From assembly GCA_964531735.1 (NCBI GenBank), contig CAZHGD010000001.1, forward strand, positions 62,001 through 126,000: 64,000 nt of DNA, read 5' to 3'. Within the stretch, counting starts at the first letter, position 1, and each line of letters begins with the position of its first letter. Positions 8,709 through 17,649 of the stretch are shown piece after piece. The stretch is from CAZHGD01 sp964531735 (GTDB lineage: Bacteria; Armatimonadota; UBA10988). Position numbers and translations under genes: made by a program. The notes under the pieces are model-generated. The model was given only the letters and a program-made list of their open reading frames with translations. It did no database searches and was not told where the DNA came from.

Positions 8709-9791
8709 CTACGGGCCGTCACCGTACGCCTCGGTCAGCCGTTGGCAGTACTGCTGCTCGGCTCGTGACAGGCTGGCGGGCAGAGTCAACGCTCGCCGCA
8801 TCTTGTCCCTGGCCGCCGGGTCGGCCGCCAAGCCCCTATCGGCGGCCGTCAACAGCTTGGCCCAGCCCGCCACGAAAGCAGGCTTGGCCAGGTGGGGCGC
8901 AATCACCTTGGCGCGACTGACAACCAGGGCCACCTGGTGGTCGTCCTGCCTGGCCAGCCACTTGGTCTCGTCGTTGTTCGCCGCGACGTAGAGCGTCTCC
9001 CCGTCGATCACCGGCTTCCCGGTGGGGTCGAGGACGCCGACAAAGCCAATACCATATGGCGCGTGGACTGGCGCATCCTTGGTCAGCGCCTTCATCGTGC
9101 TCTCGACCTCGCCGCCGACCATCTTGTTGACCATCTCGAGGACCTTCCGGTTGCCCGACTCCTGCGCCCAACCGTTAATGACGGCGTCGCAGATGCCCCA
9201 CTGAAGGGCCTTGGCGCACGGGAGTGCCGCCACTCGCGGTGCCACCCAGCTTCGGAGCCGTTCCTTGCTACTGCTGTTGCTGTACCGCAGGTCCAGCAGA
9301 GTAGCCTCGACGGTGACCTCCGCCAGGCGACGATCGGTGAGCCCTTCGGTGGCGTCGTCCGCGCCCGTCGCCTCAACGCCGCTGGTGGCACCGGCCGACG
9401 TCGTCCCGGCTTGGCGGGCCGCCGGTGTGGCCGGCCTGTGGCGCGGGCCGTGCCGGCCGAGTCTGGTGGCCCCAACCAGCAGGACCAGAAGCACCACCAC
9501 GGCGGCCAGACCAACCGCCCATCGGGCACGGGTGGGTGGCGCCGCGGGACGCTCAGCGGTCTCCTCCGCAGCGGCCTGCGGCTCGGCCGGCAGGTGGCTG
9601 GCAGCCGGCTGCGGCTCCGGCTCCACTGGCGCTGCGTCAGGCGCCTGCGTCGCCGGGGGCGACGGCGGTGCGGTGGCCACCGCCGGCACCACGATCACCT
9701 CGCCACACGCACAGCGCCCCTTGGCACCTGCCTTGTCATCCGGCACCGAATGCCGAGCGCCACAGCTCGCGCACGTGAACTCGATGGACAT
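8709..9791 (-). CDS. Zinc-ribbon membrane-anchored protein of unknown function
   Basis: A 360-residue protein. The N-terminus has a zinc-ribbon-like CxxC...CxC motif (FTCASCGARH, GRCACG), followed by a proline/alanine-rich linker, then one transmembrane segment near residues 95-115 (WAVGLAAVVVLLVLLVGATRL). The C-terminal 220 residues are predicted to be outside the membrane and resemble no domain I can name; they include many charged residues and DLRYSNSSSKERLRSW. The ATG at 9791 has GGGAGGG upstream. A single gene read leftward into the repeat block. An N-terminal ribbon plus proline-rich linker plus TM is a common layout in this group of bacteria, but it does not define a function. Confidence 0.7.
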   Translation of the reverse strand: MSIEFTCASCGARHSVPDDKAGAKGRCACGEVIVVPAVATAPPSPPATQAPDAAPVEPEPQPAASHLPAEPQAAAEETAERPAAPPTRARWAVGLAAVVVLLVLLVGATRLGRHGPRHRPATPAARQAGTTSAGATSGVEATGADDATEGLTDRRLAEVTVEATLLDLRYSNSSSKERLRSWVAPRVAALPCAKALQWGICDAVINGWAQESGNRKVLEMVNKMVGGEVESTMKALTKDAPVHAPYGIGFVGVLDPTGKPVIDGETLYVAANNDETKWLARQDDHQVALVVSRAKVIAPHLAKPAFVAGWAKLLTAADRGLAADPAARDKMRRALTLPASLSRAEQQYCQRLTEAYGDGP

Positions 9792-10095
9792 CGTGGTCCC
9801 TCCCAGGCGATCCCGCACAGTGGGTGTCCGACGCCAGCCTTCGCACCGGTGGTCAAGCCTGTCCGGCGGCCCTCTGCGCGCAGCCTAGCAGGTGCCGCTT
9901 CCGATAGCAAGTATCCGTGCCACGGCGACTTTGGGCGGCTCACTTCGGCGCCCTCACGGCGCGTCTCCGGTACGAGTAGCTGAGCGAGTGCGGCGAGCCA
10001 CTGCCCGCCACCATCGCCGACGCCGGCATCAGCGGCCAACGTCGCTCCGCCCCCCGGCAGAGGTCACTCGCTGGCGTCGGCGAACTGGTCGCCCC
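9792..10095. other. Divergent intergenic region, 304 nt
   Basis: This region lies between the leftward zinc-ribbon gene and the rightward DUF6785-like gene. The open frame across its right half codes for an arginine-rich stretch that looks like shadow translation. I find no convincing promoter, RNA or repeat. Confidence 0.5.
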
Positions 10096-12003
10096 ATGCC
10101 CAGCACCGACCCGCCCGCGCGCTTCCCGTGGCGGGCCATTCTCTTCGGCGCGGTCATCCTGCCGCCGTTCACCTACTTCGGCATGGTGGCCTACATCATC
10201 GTCCAGACCGCCACCTGGATGGGTGACTCGCTGCTGCGTGGTCCGCTACTGCTGCTGTTCGGGCTGTGTCTCCTGTCGCTGGCGCTGCGCCGACTCGGGC
10301 CGAGGTGGGGATTCAGCCAAGGCGAGTTGCTGCTGATCTTCGCCATGGTCTCGCTCGGCACCGCCATGTGTGGCACCGGTTGGGCGATGTTCGTGGTGCC
10401 GTCGATGTCCGGCGCGCCGGCCTTCTACGGCGCCGGCAACGCGTCGTGGAAGAGCTGGCTCGATCTGGTGCCCGCCTGGTTCATGATCCATGACCCGGTG
10501 ATCATCGACCAACTGCACTACGGGCAGGCCAGCTTGTACACGGTCCGCGCCTGGCGGGCGATCCTGCCACCGGCGCTGACCTGGACGGCGTTCATGCTGT
10601 GTCTGGTGGCCGCCCACCACGGCCTGTCGGAGCTGGTGGCGCGGCCGTGGATCGAGCGCGAGCGGCTGACCTTTCCGTTGACCGCGCTGCCGCTGGCCAT
10701 GACGCGCCTGGACCAGCCGGCGTTCTGGCGCGACCGGCCAATGTGGGCGGGCTTTCTGCTGGCCGCGGCCATCGAGTCGCACAACAGCATCGCCTGGCTG
10801 GTGCCCGCCTTGCCCACGCTGCCGGTCAAGGTCATCCAGTGGCCGCGGGCCGCCGGCCTGCCGTTCAGCGGCCTGGGCAGCATCTGGACGGCGCTCTACC
10901 CGTTCATGATCGGCATTGCCTTCCTGCTGCCGCTCGATGTCAGCCTCAGCCTGTGGCTGTTCTTCGTGCTGACCCGCGTGCAGGACATGGCGGCGGTGCT
11001 GCTGGGCTACCGCGACAGCGGCGGCTGGTCGCTCACGCAGCCGCCGTACCACGGCGCGCAGAACAGCGGCGCGGTGCTGATGCTGGCGCTGCTGCTGCTG
11101 TGGCGCGTCCGCGGCGACCTGTGGCGTGGCGTGACGGGGCGTGACCGCAACCACCGCCTGGCGCTGCTGGCCTTGCTCGGCGGTGCCGTCGGCGTCTGCT
11201 GGCTGGCGGCCAACGCCGGCATCCCGGTGACGATCACGGCCATCTGGCTGGTGCTCTACCTGCTGGTGGCGCTGACCCTGGGCCGCCTGGTGGCCGAGAC
11301 CGGCATACCCACCGCGATGTGGCCGTTCCCCCCACAGGAGATCCTCTACGCGTTCACCGGCAGCACCGTACTCAATCGGCGCCAACTGGTTGCTTTCACC
11401 TGGCTGCGCAACTTCGACGAGCGCTACGCCGACACGCCGATCATGCACCAGTTGAGCGGCTTCCGCCTGTGGAGCGACCTGCACCGCGGCTGGCGCCCGA
11501 TGCATGTGGCACTGGCGGTGGGCGCGGTGGTGGGCATTGTCGGCGGCACGTGGGCGCTGCTCCACCTCTACTTCACCTACGGGCTGGCCACGGCCACGAC
11601 GCGGCAATGGCCGGCCAAGGACGTGGCGATCATGCCCTGGCGCTTCCTGCAGGGCCTGCTGGACCGGCCGGGCACAGCCGACCCAACCAAGCTGCGTGGC
11701 ATGGCCGCGGGGGCCGTGGTGATGGCCGGGCTGGTCTACCTGCGCGCCCGCTTCGTCGGCTGGCCGGTCCACCCCATCGGCTACGCCGTGGCGGCCAACT
11801 GGGCGATGAACGAGCAGTGGTTTCCGTTCCTGGTGGGCTGGCTGGTCAAGTGGTCGGTGCTGCGCGTGGGCGGCATACGGCTCTATCGGCAGAGCCTGCC
11901 CTGCGCGCTCGGGCTGGTGTTGGGCGACCTGGTGGTGCCGGTGCTGTGGGCGATTGTCGGCGTGCTTACCGGGCAGCAGATGTACCTGGCGTTCCCGCAT
12001 TAG
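10096..12003 (+). CDS. DUF6785/DUF6784-like multi-pass membrane protein
   Basis: A 635-residue integral membrane protein with about 14-16 hydrophobic segments, beginning with FPWRAILFGAVILPPFTYFG. The C-terminal part (GWPVHPIGYAVAANWAMNEQ, then GGIRLYRQSLPCALGLVLGD) resembles the DUF6784 module that I remember next to DUF6785 in Armatimonadota, Planctomycetota and Lentisphaerota. That family is distantly similar to oligopeptide (OPT) transporters, so it may import a solute, possibly a sugar or peptide near the glycan operon; this is inference. The ATG at 10096 is chosen because it begins the conserved region, although there is no clear ribosome site. The upstream in-frame extension to 9892 is basic and low in complexity. 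Confidence 0.7.
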   Translation: MPSTDPPARFPWRAILFGAVILPPFTYFGMVAYIIVQTATWMGDSLLRGPLLLLFGLCLLSLALRRLGPRWGFSQGELLLIFAMVSLGTAMCGTGWAMFVVPSMSGAPAFYGAGNASWKSWLDLVPAWFMIHDPVIIDQLHYGQASLYTVRAWRAILPPALTWTAFMLCLVAAHHGLSELVARPWIERERLTFPLTALPLAMTRLDQPAFWRDRPMWAGFLLAAAIESHNSIAWLVPALPTLPVKVIQWPRAAGLPFSGLGSIWTALYPFMIGIAFLLPLDVSLSLWLFFVLTRVQDMAAVLLGYRDSGGWSLTQPPYHGAQNSGAVLMLALLLLWRVRGDLWRGVTGRDRNHRLALLALLGGAVGVCWLAANAGIPVTITAIWLVLYLLVALTLGRLVAETGIPTAMWPFPPQEILYAFTGSTVLNRRQLVAFTWLRNFDERYADTPIMHQLSGFRLWSDLHRGWRPMHVALAVGAVVGIVGGTWALLHLYFTYGLATATTRQWPAKDVAIMPWRFLQGLLDRPGTADPTKLRGMAAGAVVMAGLVYLRARFVGWPVHPIGYAVAANWAMNEQWFPFLVGWLVKWSVLRVGGIRLYRQSLPCALGLVLGDLVVPVLWAIVGVLTGQQMYLAFPH

Positions 12004-12110
12004 CGACAGCGAGGTGTAGCCGTCGGCCCCGTGGCGTGCTGCCTGCTGCGCGTACCAAACGGTTGACGCGAGCAGCGCGGCACGTCGGTTCGCAGAATAG
12101 GCGGCGCCCG

Positions 12111-12210
12111 GACCGCGGCCGTCCCGGCCGCATGGCTCGCGGTCCTGCCTGGCCCGGTCGTGCGGCGGCCATCGGGCGTCGTTGGTGAGGAGGCCGAGAC
12201 GGCCGCGGTC
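12111..12210. repeat. Long-spaced 13-bp inverted repeat between convergent genes
   Basis: GACCGCGGCCGTC at 12111-12123 is exactly inverted at 12198-12210. It lies between the ends of the DUF6785-like gene and the leftward sugar operon. It may act as a bidirectional terminator, but the 74-nt spacer makes that uncertain. Confidence 0.4.
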
Positions 12211-12233
12211 CACGGGCCGAGGCCGCCCGCGCT

Positions 12234-13577
12234 TCACGGCGCCTCGATCCACCGGACGGACGGCCCGGCGAACTGTGCCCAACGGCGCAGCGCGGCCGCC
12301 TGGTGTCCATATCCGGCCATCCAGTGATGCGCCACGCCGGCGTCGTGGATCCAGTCGATGAGCACTGCGGTCGGCTGCGCGAAGCGCACGCGCAGCGGCT
12401 GGCCAGGGAACACCATCTCGGTGCTCATGGCCTCGCCCTCGAGCACCGCGCACTGGTAGCCGGCGCCGTCGGCGCTCAGGCTGAGGAGGGTCACCGGACC
12501 GGGACGCGCCGGGAACAGGGCGCAGGCGCCCTGGTGCATCAACCGCACGCCGCCCAGCACGATGTCCTCGCGCCGCTCGGCCAGGCCAAGTGATCCCGAG
12601 CCGCAGTGCGTGAAGATCACCGTGCCGTCGTCCAGCGGGTTGAGCCAGTCGGTGTTGTGTGTCGGGGCGCCAGTGAGCAGTTGCAGCATGAGCTGGGCGA
12701 CGGCGCCGTGGACGTCACCCTCGCAGGCCAGCGGCACGCCCTCGTCGGCCAGGAGCGAGGCGGCCAGGCAGACCCGGCCCATCAGGTCGGGATAGCAGCC
12801 GACGGTCAAGGCGTCGAGGCCGTTGGCCACCACCTGCTCGCGCAGCGCGATGGCGAAGCCCATCGAGTCGCGGCCAGCGGCTGCGGACACCCGACAGTGA
12901 CCAGCCCGGGCGCGTAGCGCCTGCCATAGCGCCTCGGTGTCGGCCGCAGCGACCGCTTCCGCGCGCCGGATGAGCGACGGCAGGTCGAGCGGCACGACGC
13001 GGGCGCCGATGGCCCGCTTCAGCGCGAACTCGTTCGGCGCCGTGTGGCTCATGCCACGCACGCGGGCGCCGGCCACGCCGATCCGCGCGCGGCGCAGCCG
13101 GCTCCTCAAGGCCGCTGCCCGCAAGGCGTCCAGCGTCACCTGGAGGCAGTCGGCGCCATCGAGCGGGCCGAACGTGCAGGCGTAGGGCCAGCCGAGTTGC
13201 TTGAGGTAGCAGGTGAGCTGTTGTGTGCCGCACAGGGCGCCGGTCTCCATACCGGGCAGCGACCAGAGAATCAAGGGCACCGCGCACTCCTCGAGCAGGT
13301 CGAGCGCCAGGTAGTCCTCAAACCAGCTCGCGGCGACGCCGGCCACCGCATCGACATGAGCCTCGGCCAGGCGGCGACCGGCGGCAGCCGCCGCGTCAGC
13401 GTTCTCGGGCGTGCCGGCCTCGACCACCTCGCAGCCGGACCCGCGCAGCAACGCGGCCAACCGCGCCGCCGCGGCCGGGGCCTCGCCGGCGCCCACTTCG
13501 AGCGGGCTGCACAAGCCGATCACGCCGACCCGCGGGCTGAGCGGACGGGCACGCGGTAGGGGAGTCTGGTCTGCCAT
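12234..13577 (-). CDS. L-fucose/L-arabinose isomerase-family protein
   Basis: A 447-residue protein. The N-terminal half looks like the Rossmann-like domain of fucose/arabinose isomerases (RVGVIGLCSPLEVG; WSLPGMETGALCGTQQLTCY), and the C-terminal half carries CEGDVHGAVAQLMLQLLTG and HDAGVAHHWMAGYGH, where family metal ligands (Glu, His) are expected. It probably interconverts an aldose and a ketose released by the glycosidases of the operon. It is the last of eight genes, 3 nt after the GH2 stop (TGA ccc ATG), with GGAG 6 nt upstream. The exact sugar cannot be read from sequence; fucose-like is only the family name. Confidence 0.78.
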   Translation of the reverse strand: MADQTPLPRARPLSPRVGVIGLCSPLEVGAGEAPAAAARLAALLRGSGCEVVEAGTPENADAAAAAGRRLAEAHVDAVAGVAASWFEDYLALDLLEECAVPLILWSLPGMETGALCGTQQLTCYLKQLGWPYACTFGPLDGADCLQVTLDALRAAALRSRLRRARIGVAGARVRGMSHTAPNEFALKRAIGARVVPLDLPSLIRRAEAVAAADTEALWQALRARAGHCRVSAAAGRDSMGFAIALREQVVANGLDALTVGCYPDLMGRVCLAASLLADEGVPLACEGDVHGAVAQLMLQLLTGAPTHNTDWLNPLDDGTVIFTHCGSGSLGLAERREDIVLGGVRLMHQGACALFPARPGPVTLLSLSADGAGYQCAVLEGEAMSTEMVFPGQPLRVRFAQPTAVLIDWIHDAGVAHHWMAGYGHQAAALRRWAQFAGPSVRWIEAP

Positions 13578-13580
13578 GGG

Positions 13581-15308
13581 TCACTCCGGGCGGCGCCGGT
13601 CACCGCCGTAGGCTGCCTGCAGCGCCTGCCACGCCAGCTTGGGCCGGCGGTCGTAGCCGACCACGCCTTTGAGGTTGACGCCGTGCCAGTGGTGGTTGAC
13701 CGGCTTCGAGGGGTCGCGGTAGTCGTTGTACAGGAACGGGAACGTGCCACAGACGGCCGGGCAGGCGCCGGCGATGGCCAGTTGGCGCGCGATCAGGGCC
13801 GCCTGGTAGTCCTCGGACCAGAGCGCCAGGTCGTCGCTGCGGAAGCCGGGCTCTGCGTCGGCGCCGAACTCCGACAGCAGCACCGGCTTGCCCAGCGCGG
13901 CCTTCTCGCGCAGGCAGGCTTCAAGTTGCGGCAGCTCCAGCGGCAGGCTCGGCCGCGCGTCGGCCGCGTCGGTGCCGTCCTGGCGGATGCGGTCGTACCA
14001 GCCCCAGTACTCGTTGAGGCTGACCACGTCGATCAGGTCGCCGAGGTGGCCGACGCCACCGTAGAGCGCCGCGTAGCTGATCAGCCGGTCGGGATCCAGC
14101 GCCCGGGCCGCGGCGACGCAGTCGCGGAAGAAGGCCACCGATTCCGGGTGGTCGGTGTTGCACTCGTTGCCGACGCTCCAGATGACCACGCTCGGGTGGT
14201 TGTGTGCCTGCTGCACCATCTCGCCGACCATCTGACGGGCCAGCGCGGCCAGGTCGGTGTCGGCGAAGGCGCTGCCCGCCTGATCCGCCGCGGGGTGCAG
14301 GCAGTAGATCGGCACCTCCAGCCAGAGCATCAGGCCGCGCTCGTCGCAGGCGTCCAGGAACGGCTCGGGCAGCGGGAAGTGGCTGCGCAGGCAGTTGACG
14401 CCCAGCGCCTGCAGGTCGTCCAGATCGGCGGCGGCAACGCCGGGATCCCAGGCCACGCCGCAGGCCGGATGGTCGTAGAGATAGCACAGGCCGCGCAACT
14501 GCACCGGCTCGCCGTTGAGCCGCAGTTGCTGGCCGACGGCCTCCAGCCGGCGGATGCCGAAGCGGCAGTCGTGCCGGTCGATGTCGCCCTCGGCATCACT
14601 CAGCCGCACGTCCAGGTGGTACCGCCGCGGGCAGTCGGGCGACCACGGCTCGGCCTGCGGCAGCGAGAAGTCGGTCTGCCACTGGCCCAAGTCGCTCTCG
14701 CCGCTCCAGACCGCGTGGCCGGCGGGATCGCGGATGACCGCGTGCAGGCGCAGACCGGGCGCGGACGCCGCGACGCTCAGGCGTCCGGTGGCGCCGGCGC
14801 CAGCGGGCGCCGCGGACACGCGCACGTCGGTCAGGCGACCGCGGCGGGTCAGGTGCAGGCGGACGCCGCGGTGCAGGCCACCGTAGTTGTACCAGCCCAG
14901 CACCGCGGGCAGTCGCAGGCGCAGATGACGGTTGTCCACGCGCACCGCCAGGCGGTTGGCGCCGGGCCGCAGAGCCGCGGCGGCGTCCATGGCGAACGCC
15001 GTGTAGCCGCCCTCGTGCCGGCCCAGGTGGCAGCCGTTGAGGAACACGTCGGCCAAGTAGTTCACCGCGCCGAAGTGCAGCGTGGCGACCAGATCGGTGG
15101 GCAGGGCCTCGACGTCGAACTCGCGGACGAACCAGGCCACGCCTTCGAACAGGTCGTAGCGCTCGGCGTACCGGTTCCAGCAACCGGGTACCGGCACGCG
15201 CTCCCAGTGGTGCAGCGGCGTCGGCTGCGAGTAGTCCAGGTGGCGATGGTATTCGGGGTCCTGGTCGATGTGGAAGGCCCAGTCGCCGGCCAGGTCGATG
15301 ATGGTCAT
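13581..15308 (-). CDS. GH2-family beta-galactosidase/beta-glucuronidase-like enzyme
   Basis: A 575-residue protein without a signal peptide, so it probably acts in the cytoplasm on imported oligosaccharides. It has the GH2 domain order: sugar-binding jelly roll (about 1-155, with WYNYGGLHRGV), immunoglobulin-like domain (about 160-255) and TIM barrel (about 260-575). Candidate acid/base is E382 in SVGNECNTD, and candidate nucleophile is E480 in VLLSEFGAD. The LNGEPVQLRGLCYLYDHP segment at 264-281 is typical. Its length is that of beta-glucuronidase rather than LacZ. The ATG at 15308 lies 11 nt after the stop of the URO-D-like gene upstream, with GAGG near it. Confidence 0.88.
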   Translation of the reverse strand: MTIIDLAGDWAFHIDQDPEYHRHLDYSQPTPLHHWERVPVPGCWNRYAERYDLFEGVAWFVREFDVEALPTDLVATLHFGAVNYLADVFLNGCHLGRHEGGYTAFAMDAAAALRPGANRLAVRVDNRHLRLRLPAVLGWYNYGGLHRGVRLHLTRRGRLTDVRVSAAPAGAGATGRLSVAASAPGLRLHAVIRDPAGHAVWSGESDLGQWQTDFSLPQAEPWSPDCPRRYHLDVRLSDAEGDIDRHDCRFGIRRLEAVGQQLRLNGEPVQLRGLCYLYDHPACGVAWDPGVAAADLDDLQALGVNCLRSHFPLPEPFLDACDERGLMLWLEVPIYCLHPAADQAGSAFADTDLAALARQMVGEMVQQAHNHPSVVIWSVGNECNTDHPESVAFFRDCVAAARALDPDRLISYAALYGGVGHLGDLIDVVSLNEYWGWYDRIRQDGTDAADARPSLPLELPQLEACLREKAALGKPVLLSEFGADAEPGFRSDDLALWSEDYQAALIARQLAIAGACPAVCGTFPFLYNDYRDPSKPVNHHWHGVNLKGVVGYDRRPKLAWQALQAAYGGDRRRPE

Positions 15309-15319
15309 GGCGTCGGTCC

Positions 15320-16549
15320 TCAGGCCCAGGTCTCGCGCCAGGCGGCAATCAGCGCCTCGACGCCCACCCATGGCGTGTCCGGGAACAGGGCGTCGACGGG
15401 ATGGAGGATGAAGCGGCCGGTCGGGGCCAACGTCGCCACCGCTTGGTGTACAGCCGTGCGCAGGACCCGTGGATCGCCGTCCAGGCTCAGCGCGTTGACG
15501 CCGCCGACCAAGGTCATTCGCGAGGCCAGCTCGTCGCGGGCCCAGGCGAGGTCGAGACCGTCCATCAGCGGGTCGACGAAGTAGAGCACATCGACCCCCG
15601 CGTCGGCCAGCCGTGGCCCGAGCGTCCGCACGCCGGTGGTCATCACGTAGGCCAGCTTGCGGCCATGCCGGTGGACCAGGTCGGCCATGGCGCGCAGGTG
15701 CGGTACCACGTAGCGGTCGAACAGCGCCGGCGACCAGAAGTCGGTGGACGAGTACCAGCCGCGCTGGACGACGATGTCCACCTCGGGTGAGGCCAGCGCC
15801 AGGGCGGTCCGCGCGGCATCGGTGGCGGCGATGAGGTCGACCAGCTCGCCGAACGCCGCGGGTTGGTCCATGGCCAGGAGCACCGCTGACTCGGTGCCGG
15901 TCAGCCAGACGGCGGCGTCGAGGCCGAACGCCGACCAGGCTTGCACTGCTACGCCTTCGGCCCGGGCACGCTCGCCCACGGCTGCCAGGCGATCGGCGAA
16001 CCGGGCTTGTTGCGCGGCGTCCGGCGGCGCGTAGAGGTGCCGGATGAGCGGCACGTCGGCGGCGCTGCTCACGGCGTGCTCGGTGGCGCGCGGGATGTTG
16101 AAGTCCTCGAACAGCGGCACGTGGTCCGGCTGCACCGGCCAGCCCGGCGGTTCGGGTGCCGTCTGGCTCACGGCATGGCGCAGCGTGCCCGCGGGCGTCT
16201 GGTACTCGCGTACCCGCACTGGGTACGCCGCTCCAGACCCCGCGGGGACCAGGTCCTCGGTGACCCGCACCGCCGGGTCGAGGCTCCAGGGCACCGAGAC
16301 ATCGAGCAGGTCGTCCACGCCCAGCGAGCGCCAGGCGCGGACGCGTTGGCAGTCGTCCTCGAGCGTCCACGGTACGGTGAGCGTGTGCAGGTGCTCCATG
16401 CGCAGGGAGTACCACCACTCGCGCGGCCCACCGTTGCCCGACCAGCGCAGGTGCTCCGGGGCCGGCAGGCCGAAGCACCAGGTGGTCAGCGGCGGATGGT
16501 CGACCGTGCGGCCCTCGCAGGCGGCCAGAATGCGTTCGCGGGAGGTCAT
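15320..16549 (-). CDS. Uroporphyrinogen decarboxylase (URO-D) family protein, paralogue 1
   Basis: A 409-residue protein of the URO-D/MtaA/CmuA superfamily (MTSRERILAACEGRTVDHPP at the start, GVDVLYFVDPLMDGLDLAWA and MTLVGGVNALSL later). In corrinoid methyltransferases of this superfamily the zinc site is HxCG and a distant Cys; here the matching segment reads YVMTTG and there is no such Cys. The RQAGR catalytic arginines of HemE are also absent. Its function is therefore unknown. The start ATG overlaps the stop of the next paralogue by 4 nt (ATGA), which implies translational coupling. Confidence 0.8.
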   Translation of the reverse strand: MTSRERILAACEGRTVDHPPLTTWCFGLPAPEHLRWSGNGGPREWWYSLRMEHLHTLTVPWTLEDDCQRVRAWRSLGVDDLLDVSVPWSLDPAVRVTEDLVPAGSGAAYPVRVREYQTPAGTLRHAVSQTAPEPPGWPVQPDHVPLFEDFNIPRATEHAVSSAADVPLIRHLYAPPDAAQQARFADRLAAVGERARAEGVAVQAWSAFGLDAAVWLTGTESAVLLAMDQPAAFGELVDLIAATDAARTALALASPEVDIVVQRGWYSSTDFWSPALFDRYVVPHLRAMADLVHRHGRKLAYVMTTGVRTLGPRLADAGVDVLYFVDPLMDGLDLAWARDELASRMTLVGGVNALSLDGDPRVLRTAVHQAVATLAPTGRFILHPVDALFPDTPWVGVEALIAAWRETWA

Positions 16550-17649
16550 GGGCAGTACTCCGCGATGGTCTCGGCGACCACCCGGCACAGGCTGACGTCG
16601 CCGTCGGGCGGCACCTGGTCGGCGCTGGCGACGATCAGGCGGCCCGGCCAGAGCGCGTCGAGCAGGCGGCGCACGTGGGCCCGCAGGTCGGCGGCAGTCC
16701 ACGGCGCGGCGAACATCGCCCCGGGCACGCCGCCCCACAGCGTCACGGTGTCGCTGCCGGCCACCGCGCGCAGGTCCTCGATCTCGACATCGCCCACCGG
16801 ACCGGGCGTGACCGATTCGACGGCGTCGAAGCCGCAGGCCGCGAGCTTCGGCAACAGACCGCGCACGGTCCCATCGAGGTGGACCGCGGCCACCTTGCCG
16901 GCCGCGTGCAGTTGGCGCAGGCGACGGTCGTAGTAGTTGCCCAGGTAGGCCGACCAGTACGAGGCGCAGTTGTTGCTGTCCAGGTTGTCGCAGAAGTGGA
17001 CCAGTTCCGCCGGGCCGGCCACCAGCGCGTCGAACGCGGCGTCGTTGGCCTGATCGATGACGGCCAGCGTGTCCTCGACGGCCGCCGGTTCGTCGGCGAC
17101 CAGGTAGATGGTGCCCATGATGCCGCACCAGTCGGCCAGCAGCGCCGGTAACGGGCTGCGCGGCACGGCGGCGATGGGCACGCCGGCATCGCCCAGATAA
17201 GCGTCGCGCTCCAGGAAGCCGGCCGCGTTCGGCGTGTGCCGCGTCCGCTGGAAGATGTCCTGCACCACGGCCAGGTCGGCCGCCGTCTTCGCCGCGTACG
17301 CCGTGTGCGCCCAGCAGTACGAGGCGGGCAGGTACTCCCAGCGCTCACTCAGTTCACCGGCGGGCGTGCGCCAGCGGCGTTCGCGCCGGTCACCATCGAC
17401 GCGGTCGACCACCTCCACGCCGTCCTGGTGCGTGGAGAAGACGCTGGCGCCGTAGTGGTAGTAGTCGCACACCCCCAGGTCCTCGTGCAGGCGCAGAATG
17501 CCCGCGGGGCCTTCGTAGCGCGCGTCGAGGCGGCCGGCCTGCTGGGTGGCGCCATACCACCAAGTCAGGTCGGCGGTCCAACACGGCCGGTCGGGCGTCA
17601 GTTGGCGAAGTGGCGCCAAGAGGCGTTCGCGCGGGGTCAAGTCGGCCAT
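16546..17649 (-). CDS. URO-D family protein, paralogue 2
   Basis: A 367-residue URO-D-superfamily protein (MADLTPRERLLAPLRQLTPD; ESVTPGPVGDVEIEDL; TLWGGVPGAMF). The metal-site segment reads AAVHLDGTV, that is HxDG where corrinoid-dependent homologues have HxCG. It differs strongly from its two paralogues in the operon, so this is an old duplication or separate recruitment. The ATG at 17649 shares one base with the TGA of the GH38 gene (TGATG); a GTG codon just before it is in frame but less likely. A product in sugar metabolism is suggested only by context. Confidence 0.8.
   Translation of the reverse strand: MADLTPRERLLAPLRQLTPDRPCWTADLTWWYGATQQAGRLDARYEGPAGILRLHEDLGVCDYYHYGASVFSTHQDGVEVVDRVDGDRRERRWRTPAGELSERWEYLPASYCWAHTAYAAKTAADLAVVQDIFQRTRHTPNAAGFLERDAYLGDAGVPIAAVPRSPLPALLADWCGIMGTIYLVADEPAAVEDTLAVIDQANDAAFDALVAGPAELVHFCDNLDSNNCASYWSAYLGNYYDRRLRQLHAAGKVAAVHLDGTVRGLLPKLAACGFDAVESVTPGPVGDVEIEDLRAVAGSDTVTLWGGVPGAMFAAPWTAADLRAHVRRLLDALWPGRLIVASADQVPPDGDVSLCRVVAETIAEYCP

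Noticed and set aside
7832..8920. Several open frames inside the repeat block
   Set aside because: They translate palindromic repeats (GFQPV, HRLEACAT-like peptides) on both strands, a known source of false genes.
9892..10095. Extra 68 codons before the DUF6785-like gene
   Set aside because: The sequence is arginine-rich, not membrane-like, and the family begins at the FPWRAILFG segment.
15309..16478. Longer version of the operon GH2 gene
   Set aside because: The frame is only accidentally open through the upstream URO-D gene; the ATG at 15308 begins the GH2 domain.
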